NCBI RefSeq assembly: GCF_035818635.1
Contig: NZ_JAYLLH010000008.1
Span: forward strand, 1-64,000
Length of the DNA: 64,000 nucleotides
DNA from: Mesobacterium_A hydrothermale
Lineage (GTDB): Bacteria > Pseudomonadota > Alphaproteobacteria > Rhodobacterales > Rhodobacteraceae
Reading direction: 5' to 3'
Part shown: positions 1 to 9,627 of the stretch, one piece after another
Layout of the letters: each line of letters opens with the position of its first letter
Numbering within the stretch: position 1 is the first letter of the stretch
Made by a program: the position numbers and the translations under genes
The notes under the pieces: model-generated
Database searches by the model: none
Told to the model about the DNA's origin: nothing
The model's input: the letters and a program-made list of their open reading frames with translations, nothing else

Positions 1-679
1 CGTCCCGTCGTGCGCCTCAGCGCCGCCGGTGAAGGGGCTTTTACGGTTACCCAACAAAACCCGCAACCCCTTTTTTTCGTTTTTCTGTCACAAACCTGCG
101 GAAATCCTGTGCATATCAAACAAATCAAAGGCTTAGATAATACTTTTTCTTTGAACGCCGCTCCGCTCGTGCCCAAAATCGCGCCGTCAAACCGCCCTCG
201 CGCGACTCATTTTTCCGCATCGCAGCGTTTGCGAGCGCAGCATCGCCGATTTTTTCGAAATTTTGCTACCTGACTCACCGTTTTCTTTCCCAATCCGGGC
301 CGGTGACTCGGCCAGACCGGCATCGAAACCCGCGAAAGACCGGGAATCACGCATCAACGTGCAAGGTTTGAACGGGACACAACGGCGCTTCCCCGCGATT
401 CCTGCGATCGCACCCGACGCAATCAGGCGGCCAGCCTTCCGCACGCGGGGCGTCCCGTCATGGGGCACAGGAAGCGATGTCTGGCTCAGGAAGGCCGTTG
501 CAGGCTGCACCCCTCCTCCAAGTCAGTGCCGTGCTGACCCTGCGCCGTGCACGCGCATGTCGCTTGCAAGGGATCGGCAGTAACCGCAGTGGGCGCCGGT
601 ATCAGGCTCACACGGGGCAACGAACATGGGCAACGACCACGGAGCGTGGTGTGGATCAGCCGTTCGCCAGGAAAGGGAA
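1..679. other. Non-coding lead-in, no supported gene
   Basis: No open frame here shows a recognisable protein, a good ribosome binding site or a signal peptide. The few short frames overlap one another on both strands. Bases 90-156 are clearly richer in A and T than the rest and could hold a promoter or the tail of a transcript entering from the left. The segment lies immediately downstream of the tRNA-Val 3' end, a position where elements can integrate, but no integrase or direct repeat of the tRNA end was seen. Confidence 0.5.
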
Positions 680-754
680 TGGTGGGTGATAAGAGATTTG
701 AACTCCTGACATCTTCGATGTGAACGAAGCGCTCTACCACTGAGCTAATCACCC
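680..754 (-). tRNA. tRNA-Val (anticodon CAC)
   Basis: Read on the minus strand this folds as a cloverleaf. The 7-bp acceptor GGGTGAT pairs with ATCACCC, the anticodon stem CTTCG pairs with CGAAG, and the loop TTCACAT places CAC at positions 34-36, reading the valine codon GTG. The T-arm has TTCAAAT in its loop, and the CCA end appears to be encoded (TGG at 680-682 on the plus strand). It sits alone between a non-coding region and a small exported-protein gene. Confidence 0.95.
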
Positions 755-765
755 ATTGGCGTGGG

Positions 766-793
766 GTTTACCGCCCCCGTTCGGCGGGATCAA
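766..793 (-). promoter_or_regulatory. Candidate promoter of tRNA-Val
   Basis: On the minus strand TTGATC (788-793) and GTAAAC (766-771) are separated by 16 bp and lie just upstream of the tRNA. The -35 fits well; the -10 is weak. The position is right but the call is tentative. Confidence 0.3.
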
Positions 794-999
794 GAGGCCT
801 GTTTGCCCGGTACTTCATAAAATTCTTGCGAAACCGTCCCCGCAAAGGGCGAAATGCGTGACCAATCCGCATCACACCGGGTTTCGATGAACATCTGGGG
901 TGCTTGAAAGCGCGAATCGCGTGTTGCAAAATACGCCCAGCACATCAAGGGGCCAAAGCGGGACCAAAACCTGCCCCCCAGACCAAAGAGGTAACACCC

Positions 1000-1206
1000 A
1001 TGAGCATCCGTCATATCCTTGCAGCTGCCGCGATCACCACGCTTGCCGCCCCCGCCTTTGCCGGCGGCCTGGCAGACCCGATTGTCGAGCCGATCATCGA
1101 CATGGAAACCGTGATCGACGACGCCAGCCAGAACCCCTCCATCGGCGCAACCGCGCTGGTGCTGCTGTCGACCCTGATCGTCGTGGGCGCAGCAGTGTCG
1201 AACTGA
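1000..1206 (+). CDS. Small exported protein with C-terminal hydrophobic segment
   Basis: A 68-residue protein of unknown function. The ATG at 1000 is chosen because an AGAGG ribosome binding site lies just upstream and the product then begins with a clear signal peptide (MSIRHILAAAA, cleavage probably after AFA near residue 22). The middle is short and acidic (IVEPIIDMETVIDD). Residues about 48-66 form a hydrophobic stretch that could be a membrane helix. Similar tiny two-segment proteins are common in Rhodobacteraceae, but their role is not known to me. A frame extending upstream to 904 has no signal peptide at its start and is not preferred. A strong hairpin terminator follows directly. Confidence 0.7.
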   Translation: MSIRHILAAAAITTLAAPAFAGGLADPIVEPIIDMETVIDDASQNPSIGATALVLLSTLIVVGAAVSN

Positions 1207-1231
1207 GCGCGCTGGCCGAAGGCTGAAACGC

Positions 1232-1261
1232 AAAACGCCGTGTCCTGCGACACGGCGTTTT
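1232..1261. terminator. Rho-independent terminator (bidirectional)
   Basis: A 13-bp perfect stem, AAAACGCCGTGTC and GACACGGCGTTTT, encloses a four-base loop. It ends in T runs on both strands and lies between the small exported-protein gene and the lon stop, which converge on it. Confidence 0.9.
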
Positions 1262-1303
1262 CATTTCTAAGGGTGGCCGGGCGGGATGCCCCACCCTGCC
1301 CGG

Positions 1304-3706
<2,403 letters not shown>

Positions 3707-3785
3707 GCTCGTATCCTTGTTATTGGCAAGACAGCTCTGGCCCCGCGCGGCGGCAACCCCGGCTGTCTCCGATGATAAGAGATAA

Positions 3786-3813
3786 AGGTGGGGCACACCC
3801 CCATGTTTTTCAA
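3786..3813 (-). promoter_or_regulatory. Candidate RpoH (sigma-32) promoter of lon
   Basis: On the minus strand TTGAAA (3808-3813) is followed after 14 bp by CCCCACCT (3786-3793). This resembles the sigma-32 pattern (CTTGAA, 13-17 bp, CCCCATnT) known for E. coli heat-shock genes including lon. The rest of 3707-4041 shows no gene. Confidence 0.5.
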
Positions 3814-4041
3814 CCGCCCGTCTCTCTCCGCCCGACAGCATGGCGCTGTGCGCGGGTGGGTGCAAGCAGGCTTTTTGACCGGCGCCGGTACCGGCAACGA
3901 ACGGCCACCGGCCCGGGAATTGTCCCCAAAGGCAGACCCGAGCGCCCGCGGGGGATCAAATTTCGGGCAGACGCGTGGCCGCAGGGCCGCCATGCAAAGG
4001 CGATCGTTGACTTTCCCAAATTAGGGCACAATTGCTGACCT

Positions 4042-4662
4042 ATGCAGATCCTTCAGACCCCGCCCCCCGATCGGCACAGCCCTGCCGAAGACCTTCACGC
4101 CATCGTCATCGGTGCTGTCCTTGTGGCGCTGGGGATTCAGTTCCTGCGCGCCTCGGACCTGATCACCGGTCAGGTCGCCGGTCTGGCGTTGATCGCCAGC
4201 AAGCCCACCGGGCTCAGCTTTGGTGCGGTCTTTTTCGTGATGAACCTGCCGTTTTATGTGCTGGCGCTCAGTACTCTGGGCCTGCGCTTCACGATCAAGA
4301 GCCTGTCCGCCGCCGGGTTGATGGCGGTGCTGGCCGATTCCATTCCGCTGGTCGTGCATCTGGATCCGGTACATCCGGCCATCGGTGCGACGGTCTTTGG
4401 CATTCTCGCCGGGATGGGACTGCTGTCGCTGTTCCGGCACGGGGCAACGTTGGGCGGGTTCGGGATCGTGGCGTTGTGGTTGCAGGACACGCGCGGCTGG
4501 CGTGCGGGCCAGATCCAACTGGCGGTCGACGCCGCGATCTTTACCATGGCTCTGCTCTATTTCTCGATCGAACAGGTAATCTGGTCACTGATGGGGGCGG
4601 TCATCCTGAACATGATCCTGACGATCAACCACCGCCGCGACCGGTATATCGCACGCTCCTGA
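4042..4662 (+). CDS. YitT family membrane protein
   Basis: A 206-residue polytopic inner-membrane protein with about five or six hydrophobic helices (for example IVIGAVLVALGIQF, SFGAVFFVMNLPFYVLAL and TLGGFGIVALWLQ). The GxNLPFY-like motif (here FVMNLPFYVLAL) and the repeated glycine-rich helices are typical of the YitT/DUF161 group. Members of this group lack a firmly established function; transport has been suggested. The protein is shorter than the Bacillus type (about 280 residues) because the C-terminal DUF2179 domain is absent, as is usual in alphaproteobacteria. It stands alone, converging on the operon at 4720. Confidence 0.8.
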   Translation: MQILQTPPPDRHSPAEDLHAIVIGAVLVALGIQFLRASDLITGQVAGLALIASKPTGLSFGAVFFVMNLPFYVLALSTLGLRFTIKSLSAAGLMAVLADSIPLVVHLDPVHPAIGATVFGILAGMGLLSLFRHGATLGGFGIVALWLQDTRGWRAGQIQLAVDAAIFTMALLYFSIEQVIWSLMGAVILNMILTINHRRDRYIARS

Positions 4663-4679
4663 ACCGGCGGGCATCGCGG

Positions 4680-4700
4680 GCCCCGGAGCTGATCCGGGGC
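4680..4700. terminator. Hairpin between convergent genes
   Basis: GCCCCGGA (4680-4687) pairs with TCCGGGGC (4693-4700) over a five-base loop, between two converging genes. There is no T run on either side, so it is a weak intrinsic terminator or a transcript-end stabiliser. Confidence 0.4.
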
Positions 4701-4719
4701 ACGCAGGATCTACCGGGTC

Positions 4720-4914
4720 CTAAGCGCCGGCGGATTCGGCCAGGGCAATCGCCTCTTCCAGAACGGACAGATCGCCCACATGATTCATCAGCACCAGGAT
4801 CAGCCGCGCGTTCAGCGCGGCGCTTTGGGTCTCTGACAACCCCTTGTGCGCCGCAATCAGCCGCGCATAGGCGGCGTCGTGATCGGCCATGTTCGGCGTG
4901 GTGATCAGGCTCAT
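4720..4914 (-). CDS. DUF2783 small protein, possible hydroxylase partner
   Basis: A 64-residue, mostly helical soluble protein that I recognise as the DUF2783 type. It has no signal peptide or membrane helix. Its start codon overlaps the stop of the FAD monooxygenase gene (ATGA at 4911-4914), so the two are translationally coupled and probably act together. A tiny protein next to an MhpA-like flavoprotein resembles the arrangement reported for the two-component 3-hydroxyphenylacetate 6-hydroxylase MhaA/MhaB of Pseudomonas putida, where the small subunit couples NADH oxidation to hydroxylation. Assigning that role here is inference from context and size. It is the last gene of the run that starts with hmgA. 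Confidence 0.75.
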   Translation of the reverse strand: MSLITTPNMADHDAAYARLIAAHKGLSETQSAALNARLILVLMNHVGDLSVLEEAIALAESAGA

Positions 4915-6467
4915 GCCTTGCCCTCCCAGATATCCTTGACCAACATCGCGATCTTTTCGGCAGCAGGTGCCAGCCAGCGCCCGGCGACAATCTGATCGGG
5001 CCGGATCAGGTAAACCGCCTGTTCAGCATCGCCCAGATAGCGCGCGCGCAGGTCCGGCGTCAGGTCGAGGGCCAGCACGTCGACCCCGTCGATCTGTGGC
5101 GCATCACACCCCAGGGCCAGCAGCACCATCCGCCCGCCCAGTTGCGACAGCAACCATCCGTTGCCTGCCGGCGCATCGGGCGCCACCGATCCGGGCCGGG
5201 CCCCTTTCGGCAACTGCGCGTCGTCCGGTGCCGCGTCCAGCGGATAGACGCAGGGCACCGACAACCGGCCCGAATTGACCATCGGCCGGGCAAATTCCGC
5301 CTTGCCCGCCAGCGCCAGAGTCGCATCGCGGAACCAGCGTTCCGCGCCGCTTTCCGGCGACATGAACCGGGTCGAGCGGCTGGAATTCAGAATATTCTCA
5401 TCCGCGCCATAGGTCCGTTCTGCATCGTAGCGATCCAGGATCGCCGCAGGCGCGCGCCCGTCGATCACCGCGGCCAGACGCCAGCCCAAGGCATCCACGT
5501 CCTGCAATCCGCCGTTGCCGCCGCGCGCACCGAAGGGCGACACCACATGCGCGCTGTCACCCACGAAGATCACGCGGTCATGCACGAATTTTCCCAGCCG
5601 GCGGCACTGGAAGGTATAGATCGACGTCCAGTCCAGCGTGAAATCGCTGTGGCCGACCACCTTTTCGATCCGGGGAATGATCTTTTCCGGTTTCCGCTCT
5701 TCCTCGGGGTCGGCGTCCCAGCCCAGTTGCAGGTCGATACGATAGATGTTGTCGGGTTGTTTGTGCAGCAGCGCCGATTGGCCGGGGTGGAACGTGGGTT
5801 CAAACCAGAACTTGCGTTCCGACGGATAATCCGCCTGCATCTCGATATCGGCGATCAGGAACCGCTCTTCGAACAGCACGCCGTCGAAATCCAGCCCCAT
5901 CATGGTGCGCACCGGGCTTTTCGCCCCGTCGCACGCCAGAAGGTAATCGCAATCCAGCGAATAGACGCCGTCGGGCGTTTCGATCATCAGGTGCACGGCG
6001 TCCGAGGTCTGGGTCACCCCCACCACGCGATTCTTGAACCGAAGGTCGATCAGCGGATTGTCCAGCGCCTTCTGCACCAGGTATTCTTCGACGTAATACT
6101 GTTGCAGGTTCACAAAGGCAGGCATCTTGTGGCCTTCCTCCGGCAGCAGATCGAAGTTGAACACCTCTTCATCGCGGTGATGGGTCCGGCCCACCTTCCA
6201 GGTCACGCCTTTTTCGACGCAGGCTTCCCCCACGCCGACACGGTCCAGCACTTCGAGCGCGCGTTTTGACCAGCAGATCGCCCGGCTGCCCACCGACACC
6301 ACGTTGTTGTCATCGACGATGACCGACGGGATCTGGTAATTCGCCAGTTCCAGCGCCGCGGCGACGCCGATCGGGCCGGCCCCCACGATGATGACCGGGT
6401 GGCGCGGCTCGTGACCGCTCAGCCCCGGCGGGGCGACATACGCAAAAGGTTTGTAGTCGTAGGGCAT
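4911..6467 (-). CDS. FAD-dependent aromatic monooxygenase (MhpA-like)
   Basis: A 518-residue class A flavoprotein hydroxylase of the 3-(3-hydroxyphenyl)propionate hydroxylase/PheA/TfdB type, which uses NAD(P)H and oxygen to hydroxylate a phenolic ring. Visible motifs are the N-terminal FAD fold GAGPIG (29-34), the GD motif VIFVGDSAHVVSPFGARGGN around residues 290-310, and a C-terminal thioredoxin-like region. The start at 6467 has GGGAGG ten bases upstream; an earlier in-frame start adds seven residues inside the intergenic gap. Its neighbours hmgA and fahA degrade homogentisate, so a 3- or 4-hydroxyphenylacetate-type substrate giving homogentisate is plausible but unproven. It is translationally coupled to the DUF2783 gene. 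Confidence 0.85.
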   Translation of the reverse strand: MPYDYKPFAYVAPPGLSGHEPRHPVIIVGAGPIGVAAALELANYQIPSVIVDDNNVVSVGSRAICWSKRALEVLDRVGVGEACVEKGVTWKVGRTHHRDEEVFNFDLLPEEGHKMPAFVNLQQYYVEEYLVQKALDNPLIDLRFKNRVVGVTQTSDAVHLMIETPDGVYSLDCDYLLACDGAKSPVRTMMGLDFDGVLFEERFLIADIEMQADYPSERKFWFEPTFHPGQSALLHKQPDNIYRIDLQLGWDADPEEERKPEKIIPRIEKVVGHSDFTLDWTSIYTFQCRRLGKFVHDRVIFVGDSAHVVSPFGARGGNGGLQDVDALGWRLAAVIDGRAPAAILDRYDAERTYGADENILNSSRSTRFMSPESGAERWFRDATLALAGKAEFARPMVNSGRLSVPCVYPLDAAPDDAQLPKGARPGSVAPDAPAGNGWLLSQLGGRMVLLALGCDAPQIDGVDVLALDLTPDLRARYLGDAEQAVYLIRPDQIVAGRWLAPAAEKIAMLVKDIWEGKA

Positions 6468-6471
6468 TCCA

Positions 6472-6741
6472 TTACCTCCCGATACCAAATGTCCAGAACA
6501 GCGCCGACAGCGCCAAGACCACCACCGTCAGCCCGGCCCAGGCCCGGCGCGAGCCGCGGGCCGATCCGTCCCGCCACCACTGTGCCAGCGCCCCGATCTG
6601 CGCGGAAGGCCCCGGAAAGGCCTGCCCACTGGCAGATACCGCGCGGCGGCGCAGATCACGTAGGATGACAATGCTTGCCACCGTCCACGCGATGAACGCC
6701 ACCGTGCCCAGCACGAGCGCAGGAATGGCGAGGTGGATCAT
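6472..6741 (-). CDS. Small two-helix membrane protein
   Basis: An 89-residue protein with a hydrophobic segment at each end (about residues 3-27 and 66-86) joined by a basic, arginine-rich cytoplasmic-looking loop. I do not recognise a family. The start at 6741 overlaps the stop of the metallo-hydrolase gene by four bases (ATGA), and its stop lies four bases before the FAD monooxygenase start, so it is an integral member of the operon. It may anchor a pathway component or help uptake of the aromatic substrate, but nothing in the sequence decides this. The longer frame (from 6786) only adds residues overlapping the upstream gene. Confidence 0.65.
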   Translation of the reverse strand: MIHLAIPALVLGTVAFIAWTVASIVILRDLRRRAVSASGQAFPGPSAQIGALAQWWRDGSARGSRRAWAGLTVVVLALSALFWTFGIGR

Positions 6742-7688
6742 CCCTGCAACGCCGCCCACATGTCCTTGTCCCGTTGCGCGGTCCAAACGCGCGGCGTGTC
6801 GATGCCGCGCGCTTCGTCATAGGCGCGGGCCACGTTGAACGGCAGACAATGTTCGTAGATCGCGTAGTCGCTGAATTTCGGGTCGCATTCGGCCCTGCAG
6901 GCATCCCACGCCTCTTTCAGACTGCCGCCCCGCGCCACGACCTTGGCGATGGGCTTGTAGGTCGAGTTGACGAAATCGGCGGTCGCGGCGATGGCCTTGG
7001 CCACCATCTCTTCTCCGACCAGCGCATCGCCCCGGCCCGGCGCGATCGCCTTGGGCTCGAAGGCGGCGATGTTCATCAACGTGTCTTCCCAATCGCCGAA
7101 ATGGCCATCACCGCAATAGCAGGCCGAATGGTATTCAACGATATCGCCGGTAAACATGACCTCGGCATCGGGCACCCAGATGACCGCGTCGCCCGCGGTG
7201 TGGGCACGGCCAAGATGCATGATCTCGACCTTGCGGTTGCCAAGATAGACCGTGATCGAGTCTGAAAACGTTGTGGTCGGCCAGGTCAGCCCGGGGATTT
7301 CCTCGTGCCCCTGAAACAGGCGCGGGAAGCGGTCGAATTCGCTGTCCCAGTCCTCTTGCCCGCGCTCTGCCACCATCGCCCGCGCAGTGTCGGACATGAT
7401 GATTTCCCGCGCGCCATAGGCGCTGGCCCCCAGCACACGCACGGCGTGATAGTGGGTCAGCACAAGATGACTGATCGGTTTGTCGGTCACCGCGCGCACG
7501 TGTTCGATCACCTTGCGGGCCAGCCGCGGGGTGGCCTGCGCCTCCACGATCATGACACTGTCATCGCCGATGATCACGCCGGTGTTGGGATCGCCCTCGG
7601 CGGTAAAGGCATATAGCCCCTCGCCCACCTGCGTGAAGCTGGTCTTCTTCTCTTCCATATCGCCCGCAGACGCGAAAGCCTTGCTCAT
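6738..7688 (-). CDS. Metallo-beta-lactamase-fold protein with altered metal site
   Basis: A 316-residue protein with the overall metallo-beta-lactamase layout: VIIGDDSVMIVEAQAT strand, LTHYHA (H79, H81), GRAHTAGD (H163) and MFTGDIVEY (D182). The normal HxHxDH reads HYHAVR, so the Asp and His of the second metal site are Val83 and Arg84, and the usual C-terminal PGHG is PGRGD (Arg219). All three ligands specific to site 2 are therefore lost while site 1 and the bridging Asp remain. A Cys/His-rich loop follows D182 (H187, C190, C192, H196). The start at 7688 gives MSKAFASAG with AAAAGGGA upstream. It lies in the homogentisate operon; the substrate is unknown. Confidence 0.8.
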   Translation of the reverse strand: MSKAFASAGDMEEKKTSFTQVGEGLYAFTAEGDPNTGVIIGDDSVMIVEAQATPRLARKVIEHVRAVTDKPISHLVLTHYHAVRVLGASAYGAREIIMSDTARAMVAERGQEDWDSEFDRFPRLFQGHEEIPGLTWPTTTFSDSITVYLGNRKVEIMHLGRAHTAGDAVIWVPDAEVMFTGDIVEYHSACYCGDGHFGDWEDTLMNIAAFEPKAIAPGRGDALVGEEMVAKAIAATADFVNSTYKPIAKVVARGGSLKEAWDACRAECDPKFSDYAIYEHCLPFNVARAYDEARGIDTPRVWTAQRDKDMWAALQG

Positions 7689-7732
7689 CGTTGAGTCCCT
7701 TTTTCTATTCACTTGCCGCACGGTTGTGCAGA

Positions 7733-8200
7733 TTACTCGCCACTCATGATCTCCTGGATCCGTGGCATCATTCGTGCCTGCATCGCCTGCAGTTCCGGGC
7801 CCAGGTCGGCCATTGCCAGTTGCATGAACGGCGCCATCTTGGCCATCACCGACGCGCCTTCAGGCGATTGGTAGAATGCGATCAGCGCCTTCAGTTCCGG
7901 CGCGCTGAACATCTCGGCGCTGCGGCGTTGCATGATGTCTTCCAGTCGCGGCCTCAGCTCCATCATCTCGTTTGACAGCACCTGACCGACCGAGGCCAAT
8001 TGCGCATCCGTGATCGGAAACCCCGCAGGAAGGCCGGATTTGAACTGCGCTGCCATGCTGCCGGGCGAAAACATCTCGCTCATCATCTGCCGCACCTCGG
8101 GCATCTGAGCATAGCTGCGCGCCAGGTCTTCGACCGATTGCGCCATCGCGGACGAGACCGGGGCGGCGGCGATACACATGGCAAGAACGAAGGCCCTCAT
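7733..8200 (-). CDS. Exported DUF2059 protein
   Basis: A 155-residue periplasmic protein. The start at 8200 gives a signal peptide (MRAFVLAMCIAAAPVSSAMAQ) with cleavage after AMA. The rest is helical and methionine-rich, with the FSAPELKALIAFYQSPEGASVMAKM segment typical of the DUF2059 family, whose members have no established function. The gene begins four bases after the fahA stop, so it is probably cotranscribed with the homogentisate genes. The 29 residues upstream in the longer frame lie within fahA and destroy the signal peptide, so they are not included. Confidence 0.8.
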   Translation of the reverse strand: MRAFVLAMCIAAAPVSSAMAQSVEDLARSYAQMPEVRQMMSEMFSPGSMAAQFKSGLPAGFPITDAQLASVGQVLSNEMMELRPRLEDIMQRRSAEMFSAPELKALIAFYQSPEGASVMAKMAPFMQLAMADLGPELQAMQARMMPRIQEIMSGE

Positions 8201-8204
8201 GGGC

Positions 8205-9479
8205 TTATTCCCCGTCACGCTTGTACGGGTCGGCCAAGGCCGGCAGCACCGTGCCGGAACACGCCCCGAAGCCGACGCGGTAGCCATCGCCGAAAGCCGC
8301 CCCGCGCAAGGTCAGCGTATCGCCGTCCTCCAGGAAACTGCGGCGCTCGCCGGTGTCCAGCGTCACCGGCTCCTTTCCGCCCCAGCTCAGTTCCAGCAAC
8401 GCGCCGCGGCTGTCCCGGCCCGGGCCGGAAATCGTGCCCGATCCCAACAGATCACCCGCGCGCATCGGGCAGCCACTGGTGGTGTGATGCGCAAGTTGCT
8501 GGGCCGAGGAATAATACATCTCGCGATAGTTCGTGCGCGCGATCACGGTTTCGGCCGCGCCCGCCGGCGCCAGCCCGACCTCCAGCGCGATATCGTACAA
8601 CATTGGCCCCGGTTCCGTCAGATACGCCAGCAACGGCCGTTCCCGTTCGGGTGTGGCCACCCGGAACGGCTCCAACGCCGCCCGCGGCACGATCCACGGG
8701 CTGATCGAGGTCGCCGTGGCCTTGGCCTGGAACGGCCCCAGCGGCTGGTATTCCCAGGCCTGGATATCGCGCGCCGACCAGTCGTTCAGAAGCACGTAGC
8801 CAAAGATCATCTCGTCCGCCTCGGCCACCGTGACAGGCCCCTCGGACGGCACGCCGACCACCGCGCCCATCTCCAGTTCCAGGTCGAAGCGCGCGCAAGG
8901 GGCAAACCGGGGCAACGCGTCATTAGGCCCCTTCAACTGCCCCCAGGGGCGCCGCACCGGCGTGCCCGAAACGACAACCGACGACGCCCGGCCGTTATAC
9001 CCGATCGGGATCGACAGCCAGTTCGGCGGCAACGCGTTTTCAGGCCCGCGAAACATCGTTCCGACATTGGTGGCGTGGTTCTTGCTGGCGTAGAAATCGG
9101 TATATTCACTGACCCGGAACGGCAGGTGCAGCGTCGCGCGGCTTTGCGGCAGGGTATAGGTGATCAACCGGTCCTGAATTTCTTCGGACACGTCCGCGCC
9201 CAGAAGCGCCTGCAGACGGGCACGATAGCTGGCCCAGGCCTCGGGTCCCAGTTCCATGAAATCGTTCCAGAACGGCGCATCCAGCACGTCCGCCTCCGGA
9301 TCGGCCCGCAGGATGCCCGCCTCCTCCAGCCCGGTGACGTCAACGATGCGGTTCCCGATGGCCACGCCACAGCGCAAATCGGCGTCGCCCACGGAAAACA
9401 CGCCATAAGGCAGATTGTTCAACGGGAAATCGGTCTCCGGGGCATTGGCGCTTTCAATCCAGCTTCGCATCAATGGCAT
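8205..9479 (-). CDS. fahA: Fumarylacetoacetase
   Basis: Cytoplasmic hydrolase that splits 4-fumarylacetoacetate into fumarate and acetoacetate, the final step of tyrosine and homogentisate breakdown. The 424-residue length is normal. Family landmarks are SEYTDFYASKNHATNVGTMF around residues 118-137, the metal and substrate segment DLELEMGAVVG, LLNDWSARDIQAWEY and the C-terminal GSGTISGP. The start at 9479 has AGAGGA nine bases upstream; Met4 is an alternative. It follows hmgA with a 148-bp gap holding a repeated hairpin element. No maleylacetoacetate isomerase gene, which would supply its substrate, is visible in the window. Confidence 0.96.
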   Translation of the reverse strand: MPLMRSWIESANAPETDFPLNNLPYGVFSVGDADLRCGVAIGNRIVDVTGLEEAGILRADPEADVLDAPFWNDFMELGPEAWASYRARLQALLGADVSEEIQDRLITYTLPQSRATLHLPFRVSEYTDFYASKNHATNVGTMFRGPENALPPNWLSIPIGYNGRASSVVVSGTPVRRPWGQLKGPNDALPRFAPCARFDLELEMGAVVGVPSEGPVTVAEADEMIFGYVLLNDWSARDIQAWEYQPLGPFQAKATATSISPWIVPRAALEPFRVATPERERPLLAYLTEPGPMLYDIALEVGLAPAGAAETVIARTNYREMYYSSAQQLAHHTTSGCPMRAGDLLGSGTISGPGRDSRGALLELSWGGKEPVTLDTGERRSFLEDGDTLTLRGAAFGDGYRVGFGACSGTVLPALADPYKRDGE

Positions 9480-9550
9480 GTATGCATTCCTCTTTTCTGC
9501 CGCAGTCCCAGATGACCCAGGCCGGGGCCTGCGATCGACTGCACATCATC

Positions 9551-9594
9551 TTGCTAGAAATATCCTGGGGGGTCCGGGGGGCAACGCCCCCTGG
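9551..9594 (+). repeat. Intergenic hairpin element, copy A
   Basis: The stretch TTGCTAGAAATATCCTGGGG is followed by a G-rich hairpin (GGGGGGC, AAC, GCCCCC) between fahA and hmgA. It matches copies near 48201, 50594 and 50841, which share TTCTGGCyrAAAATATCCCGGGG and then a short perfect stem. Function unknown. Confidence 0.6.
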
Positions 9595-9627
9595 CGGATC
9601 GGATCGGCACAGCCGATCTGACATCGC

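Noticed and set aside
10..583. Short overlapping frames at the left edge
   Set aside because: None has initiation signals or a recognisable product, and frames overlap on both strands.
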